From Pseudomonas duriflava (GTDB lineage: Bacteria; Pseudomonadota; Gammaproteobacteria; Pseudomonadales; Pseudomonadaceae), in assembly GCF_007830155.1 (NCBI RefSeq), contig NZ_VLKY01000003.1:62001-126000 (forward strand): a DNA stretch of 64,000 bases, read 5' to 3'. Positions 58,289 to 64,000 of this stretch are shown piece by piece. The number at the start of each line of letters is the position of its first letter. Position 1 is the stretch's first letter. A program made the translations under genes and the position numbers. The notes beneath the pieces were generated by a model that saw only the letters and a list, made by a program, of their open reading frames with translations, was not told the origin of the DNA and ran no database searches.

Positions 58289-59539
58289 ATGCAGCGCTAT
58301 TCCGGTTTCGGTCTCTTAAAGCATTCCCTTAGCCACCATGAAAACTGGCAGCGCATGTGGCGCACGCCTACGCCCAAGCCTGTCTATGACGTGATTGTTG
58401 TAGGCGGTGGCGGCCATGGCCTGGCGACAGCCTATTACCTGGCGAAAGAACACGGTGTCAAAAACGTCGCGGTCATCGAGAAAGGCTGGCTGGGCGGCGG
58501 TAACACGGCACGCAACACCACCATTGTGCGTTCCAATTACCTGTGGGACGAGTCCGCTCACCTATACGAGCATGCGATGAAATTGTGGGAAGGCCTGTCG
58601 CAGGACCTGAACTACAACGTCATGTTCTCGCAGCGCGGTGTTTATAACCTGTGCCATACCTTGCAGGACATGCGCGAGGCTGAACGCCGCGTAAGCGCCA
58701 ACCGCCTGAACGGAGTAGACGGCGAGCTGCTCGACACCAAGCAGGTAGCCGAAGAGATTCCCTACCTTGATTGCAGCAAAAATACCCGCTACCCAATCAT
58801 GGGCGCGACCGTACAGCGCCGGGGCGGTGTTGCCCGGCATGATGCCGTAGCCTGGGGGTTCGCCCGTGCTGCCGATGCGTTGGGCGTGGATCTGATTCAA
58901 AATACCGAGGTGATTGGCTTCCGTAAGGAGAATGGCGCAGTCATTGGAGTCGAGACCAACAAAGGCTTTATTGGCGCCAAGCGCGTCGGGGTGGTCACCG
59001 CGGGTAACTCCGGTCACATGGCCAAGTTGGCTGGCTTTCGTTTGCCGCTAGAGTCGCATCCATTGCAGGCCCTGGTTTCCGAGCCGCTCAAGCCCGTTAT
59101 CGACAGCGTGATCATGTCCAATGCTGTGCATGGCTATATCAGCCAGTCAGATAAGGGCGACTTGGTCATAGGCGCCGGTATCGATAGCTGGGTCGGTTAT
59201 GGCCAGCGCGGCTCGTATCCAGTCATCGAGCATACCCTGCAGGCTATCGTCGAGATGTTCCCGATCCTGTCTCGGGTACGGATGAACCGCCAGTGGGGCG
59301 GTATCGTCGATACCACGCCGGATGCCTGCCCGATCATTTCCAAAACGCCGGTGAAGAACCTGTTCTTCAACTGCGGCTGGGGTACTGGTGGCTTCAAGGC
59401 CACGCCAGGTTCCGGCAATGTCTTTGCCGCCACGCTTGCTAAAGGCGAAATGCATCCCTTGGCAGCCCCGTTCTCCATCGACCGTTTTTACACCGGCGCG
59501 CTCATCGATGAGCATGGCGCGGCGGCTGTTGCGCACTAA
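58289..59539 (+). CDS. soxB: Sarcosine oxidase beta subunit
   Basis: 416-residue FAD-containing subunit of the heterotetrameric sarcosine oxidase that turns sarcosine into glycine, hydrogen peroxide and methylene-tetrahydrofolate. Dinucleotide fold [18 protein letters not shown] (about 41-58), covalent-flavin region and C-terminal [16 protein letters not shown]. The ATG at 58289 has CAGGAG eight bases upstream. First of soxBDAG, tightly spaced (12 bases to soxD). Confidence 0.96.
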   Translation: MQRYSGFGLLKHSLSHHENWQRMWRTPTPKPVYDVIVVGGGGHGLATAYYLAKEHGVKNVAVIEKGWLGGGNTARNTTIVRSNYLWDESAHLYEHAMKLWEGLSQDLNYNVMFSQRGVYNLCHTLQDMREAERRVSANRLNGVDGELLDTKQVAEEIPYLDCSKNTRYPIMGATVQRRGGVARHDAVAWGFARAADALGVDLIQNTEVIGFRKENGAVIGVETNKGFIGAKRVGVVTAGNSGHMAKLAGFRLPLESHPLQALVSEPLKPVIDSVIMSNAVHGYISQSDKGDLVIGAGIDSWVGYGQRGSYPVIEHTLQAIVEMFPILSRVRMNRQWGGIVDTTPDACPIISKTPVKNLFFNCGWGTGGFKATPGSGNVFAATLAKGEMHPLAAPFSIDRFYTGALIDEHGAAAVAH

Positions 59540-59551
59540 GGAGCCCTAATC

Positions 59552-59875
59552 ATGTTGCATATTCATTGCCCTCACTGTGGGGAACTGCGCTCCGAAGAGG
59601 AATTTCACGCCGCTGGTCAGGCGCACATTCCGCGTCCGCTGGACCCGGATAGCTGCACCGATGTTGAGTGGGGTGACTACATGTTCTTCCGCGATAACCC
59701 GCGGGGTATTCACCATGAGCTGTGGGTACACGCCACGGGTTGCCGCCGCTATTTCAATGTGACCCGCAATACGGAAACCTACGAAATTCTCGAGACATAC
59801 AAAATCGGCGAGCAGCCGCAGGTGACGGGTAAGCCGGTCGTGGTGGCCAAGGCCATCGAAGGAGAAACGGTATGA
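59552..59875 (+). CDS. soxD: Sarcosine oxidase delta subunit
   Basis: 107-residue subunit with a zinc-binding start (MLHIHCPHCGELRSEEEF) and further Cys/His residues (ATGCRRYFNVTRNT). Its stop overlaps the soxA start by four bases (ATGA). Structural/zinc subunit of the heterotetramer. Confidence 0.95.
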   Translation: MLHIHCPHCGELRSEEEFHAAGQAHIPRPLDPDSCTDVEWGDYMFFRDNPRGIHHELWVHATGCRRYFNVTRNTETYEILETYKIGEQPQVTGKPVVVAKAIEGETV

Positions 59876-62800
59876 GTCAGGTCAATCGTCTTACCCGGGG
59901 CGGCCGTATCGACCGCAGCCAACCCTTGACCTTTACCTTCAACGGCCAGAATTACCAAGGCTTTGCAGGCGATACGCTAGCATCGGCCCTTCTGGCCAAT
60001 GGCGTCGACGTGATCGGGCGCAGCTTCAAGTATTCCCGGCCTCGCGGCATCGTGGCCGCCGGGTCGGAAGAGCCTAACGCGATTATGCAGATCGGCTCCA
60101 CCGAAGCCACCCAGATTCCCAACGTGCGTGCGACCCAACAGCCGCTCTATGCAGGTCTTGTAGCTGCCAGCACCAACGGCTGGCCGAGCGTAAACAATGA
60201 TCTGATGGGCATTCTTGGCAAGGTTGGCGGCAAGATGATGCCGCCCGGTTTCTACTACAAGACCTTCATGTACCCGCAAAACCTGTGGCTGACGTACGAA
60301 AAGTACATCCGCAAGGCAGCAGGGCTTGGGCGTGTACCAACGGAAATCGACCCAGACAGCTACGACCACATGAATCAGCACTGCGACGTGTTGGTGGTTG
60401 GTGCCGGGCCGGCCGGTCTCGCTGCTGCCCTGGCCGCCGCTCGCAGCGGTGCTCGTGTCATTCTGGCCGATGAGCAAGAGGAGTTTGGCGGCAGTCTGCT
60501 CGATACACGCGAGCTTTTGGATGGCCAGCCGGCCGCCGAGTGGGTCGTCAAGGCTGTTGCGGAGCTGGAAGCCACGCCTGACGTTACGTTGTTGTCGCGT
60601 GCCACTGTCAACGGTTATCACGACCACAACTTCCTAACGATTCATCAGCGCCTTACCGACCATATAGGCGAAAAGGCCCCGATGGGACAGGTGCGTCATC
60701 GCGTGCACCGCGTTCGCGCCACGCGTGTCGTCTTGGCGACGGGCGCTCATGAGCGTCCACTGGTCTACGCCAACAACGATATTCCCGGCAACCTAGTGGC
60801 CGGTGCCGTCTCGACCTACGTGCGCCGCTATGGTGTCGCGCCGGGGCAGAAACTGGTGCTGTCCACCAATAATGATTATGCCTACCGCGTAGCGTTGGAT
60901 TGGCTGGAGGCAGGTCGCACTGTTGTCGCTATTGCCGATGCGCGTCAAAACCCCCGCGGTGCTTGGGTCGAAGAAGCTCGGGCAAAGGGGATTCGTGTCC
61001 TGACCAGCGCGGCCGTTACGGAGGCCCGGGGTTCAACGCGAGTAACGGGCGCACGTGTCGCCGCCATTGATATCAAGGGTTTCCGCACGACTAGCCCTGG
61101 TGAGTGGCTGAGCTGCGACGTGATCGCCACGTCCGGTGGCTATAGCCCTGTCGTACATTTGGCATCTCACCTGGGCGGCCGTCCCTTGTGGCGTGAAGAC
61201 ATTCAGGCGTTTGTACCTGGCCCTGCCCCGCAGAAGCGCGTCTGCGCCGGTGCGGTAAACGGTGTGTTTGCCTTGGGTGACGTGCTGGCCGATGGTTTCG
61301 AGGCAGGTGCAAAAGCTGCCGCCGAAGCGGGTTTGAAAGCGGTGTCGGGTGAAGTGCCTCGCGTTGACCAGCGTTTCGAGGAGCCTTCGCTCGCCTTCTT
61401 CCAGGTGCCGCATGAGAAATCTACGGCTCGCGCACCTAAACAGTTTGTAGACTTGCAGAACGACGTAACCGCTGCCGGTATTGAACTGGCCTGCCGAGAA
61501 GGCTTCGAGTCCATTGAGCACGTCAAGCGCTACACTGCCTTGGGGTTTGGTACGGATCAAGGCAAGCTAGGTAATATCAACGGCCTCGCCATCGCTGCAC
61601 GCGTGCAGAATAAGGCGATTCCTGAAGTCGGTACCACCATGTTCCGCCCGAACTACACGCCGGTCACTTTTGGCGCTGTAGCTGGCCGACATTGCGGCCA
61701 TCTTATGGAACCTGTGCGCTTTACTGCTCTTCACGGTTGGCATGTCAAGAGTGGCGCCCTGTTTGAAGACGTTGGCCAGTGGAAGCGCCCATGGTACTTC
61801 CCTAAGGCAGGTGAAGATCTGCATGCCGCCGTGGCCCGTGAGTGCAAGGCAGTGCGCGAGAAAGTTGGCATCCTTGATGCGTCGACCCTTGGCAAGATCG
61901 ATATCCAGGGACCGGATGCCCGTGAGTTCCTCAACCGTGTCTACACCAACGCCTGGACCAAGCTGGAAGTAGGTAAGGCCCGCTACGGCCTGATGTGCAA
62001 GGAAGACGGCATGGTCATGGACGATGGCGTCACGGCCTGTCTTGCTGATAATCACTTCCTGATGACCACCACCACCGGCGGTGCCGCGCGCATTCTCGAG
62101 TGGCTGGAACTCTATCATCAAACCGAATGGCCAGAGCTGAAAGTCTATTTCACGTCGGTTACCGATCACTGGGCAACCATGACGCTGTCTGGCCCGGAAA
62201 GCCGTAATCTGCTTGCCGAGCTGACCGATATCAATCTGGATAAAGACGCGTTTCCCTTCATGAGCTGGAAAGAGGGGACTGTGGGCGGCGTACCGGCCCG
62301 GGTGTTCCGTATCTCCTTTACCGGCGAGCTGTCCTATGAAATCAACGTCCAGGCTGACTACGCCATGGGCGTATGGGAACAACTGATGGAGGCTGGTAAG
62401 AAGTACGGTCTGACACCTTATGGTACGGAAACCATGCACGTCCTGCGGGCCGAAAAAGGCTTCATTATCGTAGGTCAGGACACCGACGGCTCCGTCACGC
62501 CACAGGACTTGGGCATGAACTGGGCGGTCAGCATGAGCAAACCGTTCTCCTTTATCGGTAAGCGTGGCATGAATCGGCAGGACTGCCTCAAAGCAGACCG
62601 CAAACAGCTGGTTGGCCTCAAACCGGTCAATCCTAAAGCCGTTCTGCCTGAAGGGGCGCAGCTGGTTTTCAACACCCAGCAGCCGATTCCGATGACCATG
62701 GTTGGTCATGTGACATCTAGCTACTACAGCGCCTCAATGGGCTTCGGTTTTGCCCTGGCCGTTGTGAAGGGCGGCCTGGGCAAGATGGGGCAGAAGGTCT

Positions 62801-62889
62801 ACGCCGCACTCAGGGATGGCACCTTCGTCGAGGCCGAAATCGTTTCTTCCGTATTCTACGATCCGAAAGGGGAGCGTCAGCATGTCTAA
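59872..62889 (+). CDS. soxA: Sarcosine oxidase alpha subunit
   Basis: 1005-residue largest subunit. An N-terminal ferredoxin-like region (about 20-100), a NAD(FAD)-binding domain with VLVVGAGPAGLAAALAAA (about 174-191), and a C-terminal aminomethyltransferase (GcvT-like) folate domain (about 620-1000, RYGLMCKEDGMVMDDGV, SFTGELSYEINV) where formaldehyde is passed to tetrahydrofolate. It overlaps soxD and soxG. Completes the pathway begun by gbcAB at the other end of the window. Confidence 0.96.
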   Translation: MSQVNRLTRGGRIDRSQPLTFTFNGQNYQGFAGDTLASALLANGVDVIGRSFKYSRPRGIVAAGSEEPNAIMQIGSTEATQIPNVRATQQPLYAGLVAASTNGWPSVNNDLMGILGKVGGKMMPPGFYYKTFMYPQNLWLTYEKYIRKAAGLGRVPTEIDPDSYDHMNQHCDVLVVGAGPAGLAAALAAARSGARVILADEQEEFGGSLLDTRELLDGQPAAEWVVKAVAELEATPDVTLLSRATVNGYHDHNFLTIHQRLTDHIGEKAPMGQVRHRVHRVRATRVVLATGAHERPLVYANNDIPGNLVAGAVSTYVRRYGVAPGQKLVLSTNNDYAYRVALDWLEAGRTVVAIADARQNPRGAWVEEARAKGIRVLTSAAVTEARGSTRVTGARVAAIDIKGFRTTSPGEWLSCDVIATSGGYSPVVHLASHLGGRPLWREDIQAFVPGPAPQKRVCAGAVNGVFALGDVLADGFEAGAKAAAEAGLKAVSGEVPRVDQRFEEPSLAFFQVPHEKSTARAPKQFVDLQNDVTAAGIELACREGFESIEHVKRYTALGFGTDQGKLGNINGLAIAARVQNKAIPEVGTTMFRPNYTPVTFGAVAGRHCGHLMEPVRFTALHGWHVKSGALFEDVGQWKRPWYFPKAGEDLHAAVARECKAVREKVGILDASTLGKIDIQGPDAREFLNRVYTNAWTKLEVGKARYGLMCKEDGMVMDDGVTACLADNHFLMTTTTGGAARILEWLELYHQTEWPELKVYFTSVTDHWATMTLSGPESRNLLAELTDINLDKDAFPFMSWKEGTVGGVPARVFRISFTGELSYEINVQADYAMGVWEQLMEAGKKYGLTPYGTETMHVLRAEKGFIIVGQDTDGSVTPQDLGMNWAVSMSKPFSFIGKRGMNRQDCLKADRKQLVGLKPVNPKAVLPEGAQLVFNTQQPIPMTMVGHVTSSYYSASMGFGFALAVVKGGLGKMGQKVYAALRDGTFVEAEIVSSVFYDPKGERQHV

Positions 62890-63514
62890 CGTGAACGTTT
62901 ATTCACAGCGTCCCGCCGGTACTGCTCGCGCTGAATCTCCTTTGTTTCATGCCGAGCTCGAAAAGCTGGCTGGGCGAAGCGTAAGTGGTGCAGGTGTCAC
63001 TCTGCGTGAGAAGAAGCTACGGGGTCATCTGATTCTACGTGGCGATGCCAGCGATAGAGGCTTTACCCGTGCGGTTGAATCCGTGCTTGGCCTGGAACTG
63101 CCCGTTGCCTTGGGTCTGACTGCCAAAGGCGAGACTTCATTGCAATGGTTGGGGCCGGACGAGTGGCTTCTGGTTGTTCCGCAAGGCGAGGAATATGCCA
63201 CTGAGCTGAACTTGCGGGAGGCGATTGGCGATCGGCATATCTCTATCGTTAACGTCAGCGGCGGTCAGACTCTGTATGAACTGACAGGGCCAAACGTGCG
63301 TAACGTGCTGATGAAATCGACATCCTATGATGTCCATCCCAGCAATTTCCCGGTGGGCAAGGCCGTTGGAACGGTATTCGCCAAATCCCAGCTAATCATT
63401 CGTCACACCGGTGAGGACACCTGGGAGCTAGTCGTCCGCCGCAGCTTTGCCGATTACATCTGGCTTTGGTTGCAGGACGCTAGCGCCGAGTACGGTCTGG
63501 CCATCGCCGCCTGA
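62882..63514 (+). CDS. soxG: Sarcosine oxidase gamma subunit
   Basis: 210-residue subunit with a GcvT-like fold (LGPDEWLLVVPQGEE; VNVSGGQTLYELTGPNVRNVL). The ATG at 62882 overlaps the soxA stop by eight bases. It caps the folate-binding side of the complex. Confidence 0.95.
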   Translation: MSNVNVYSQRPAGTARAESPLFHAELEKLAGRSVSGAGVTLREKKLRGHLILRGDASDRGFTRAVESVLGLELPVALGLTAKGETSLQWLGPDEWLLVVPQGEEYATELNLREAIGDRHISIVNVSGGQTLYELTGPNVRNVLMKSTSYDVHPSNFPVGKAVGTVFAKSQLIIRHTGEDTWELVVRRSFADYIWLWLQDASAEYGLAIAA

Positions 63515-63523
63515 GGCAAAAGG

Positions 63524-63550
63524 GGTGGGTTGAGCATAGCGATACCCATC
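63524..63550. repeat. REP-like palindrome between soxG and purU
   Basis: GGTGGGT (63524-63530) pairs with ACCCATC (63544-63550, one G-T pair) around TGAGCATAGCGAT, followed by CTACG. Same sequence family as the element at 58175-58245, so the sox genes are flanked by two related repeats. Confidence 0.5.
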
Positions 63551-63635
63551 CTACGATAGGCATGTTTATGGTTTGTCTGGTAGGCCAAGCGCAATAGCTA
63601 CCACGACGACATCTAATCCACACCGGGAGCCACAC

Positions 63636-64000
63636 ATGAGCCGCACCCCCGACACCTGGATTCTTACTGCCCAGAGCCCCAGCCGTCTGGGAACTGTGGA
63701 CGTGGTTACCCGCTTTCTATTCGAGCAGCAGTGCTACGTCACTGAGCACCACTCTTTTGATGACCGACTAGCGGCGCGCTTCTTTATTCGCGTGGAGTTC
63801 AAGGCACCGGCTGTCTTTGACGAAGCTGCCTTTCGGGCCGGTCTTGCCGATGCCCTTGCGCCATTCGACATGCAGATGGAGCTGACCGCACCGGGCTATC
63901 GGCCTAAAGTCGCGATCATGGTGTCCAAGGCAGACCACTGCCTGAACGATCTGCTCTACCGTCAGCGTATCGGGCAGTTGCCTATGGACGTAGTCGCTGT
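63636..64000 (+). CDS. purU: Formyltetrahydrofolate deformylase, N-terminal part (cut by window edge)
   Basis: First 121 residues of PurU, which hydrolyses 10-formyl-tetrahydrofolate to formate and tetrahydrofolate, regenerating folate for sarcosine oxidase. N-terminal ACT-like domain (WILTAQSPSRLGTVDVVTRFLFEQ) and the start of the formyltransferase fold (KVAIMVSKADHCLNDLLYR). CGGGAG lies seven bases before the ATG. The catalytic Asn-His-Asp residues are outside the window. Confidence 0.93.
   Translation, partial: MSRTPDTWILTAQSPSRLGTVDVVTRFLFEQQCYVTEHHSFDDRLAARFFIRVEFKAPAVFDEAAFRAGLADALAPFDMQMELTAPGYRPKVAIMVSKADHCLNDLLYRQRIGQLPMDVVA

Overview
The window is chromosomal DNA of a Pseudomonas (gammaproteobacterium, moderately high G+C). 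The clearest sign is a gene order I recognise from P. aeruginosa: zinc uptake genes (zur, znuABC), then thrB, a DUF2782 gene, polA, the ErsA small-RNA locus, engB, cytochrome c4, dsbA, a diguanylate cyclase, ampDh2, kinB and algB. The two halves of the Pseudomonas glycine betaine to glycine pathway (gbcAB; glyA-soxBDAG-purU) lie at opposite ends. No tRNA, rRNA, CRISPR array, intact insertion sequence or replication origin was seen.

Layout. 1-2.7 kb: two tandem chemoreceptors, the first cut by the window edge. 2.9-9 kb: gbcA and gbcB, divergent, then a 1055-residue hybrid histidine kinase with about five PAS domains. 9.2-12.3 kb: a LysR regulator facing a compact operon of 2-oxoglutarate dioxygenase, acetyltransferase and AzlC/AzlD amino-acid exporter. 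12.5-18.1 kb: two c-di-GMP enzymes, an isochorismatase-like hydrolase and a small unknown gene. 18.3-21.9 kb: CHAD protein, potassium channel and polyphosphate:AMP phosphotransferase. 22-28.2 kb: an accessory, partly AT-rich stretch with an unusual ATP-grasp-like protein, a DUF305 membrane protein, a CPx copper ATPase, a decayed four-helix-bundle copper-protein gene with a CopR-like palindrome in front of it, and an IS3-family transposase scrap. 28.3-31.8 kb: methyltransferase, YjdF-like membrane protein, LysR and tartrate/D-malate dehydrogenase.

31.9-50 kb is the conserved core: znuB-znuC-zur diverging from znuA over a Zur box; a NagR/SIS aminosugar pair; thrB; polA; ersA behind an AlgU-type promoter; engB; cc4; dsbA; GGDEF; ampDh2; kinB-algB. 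Between algB and a three-gene cluster of very small membrane or exported proteins (50.5-51.2 kb) lies a 516-base spacer with a sigma-54-type promoter and two groups of TGCA-type repeats. It is the most striking unexplained regulatory region here. 51.5-56.7 kb: wrbA, a Gate-domain membrane protein, several small envelope proteins and a lipoprotein metalloprotease. 56.9-64 kb: glyA, soxBDAG and the start of purU, which turn sarcosine into glycine and serine and handle the C1 units, completing the chemistry begun by gbcAB.

Gene calls rest on recognition of protein families from translated sequence. No database search was possible. Where the longest reading frame began upstream of the likely start, I chose the start by ribosome-binding site and family length and say so.
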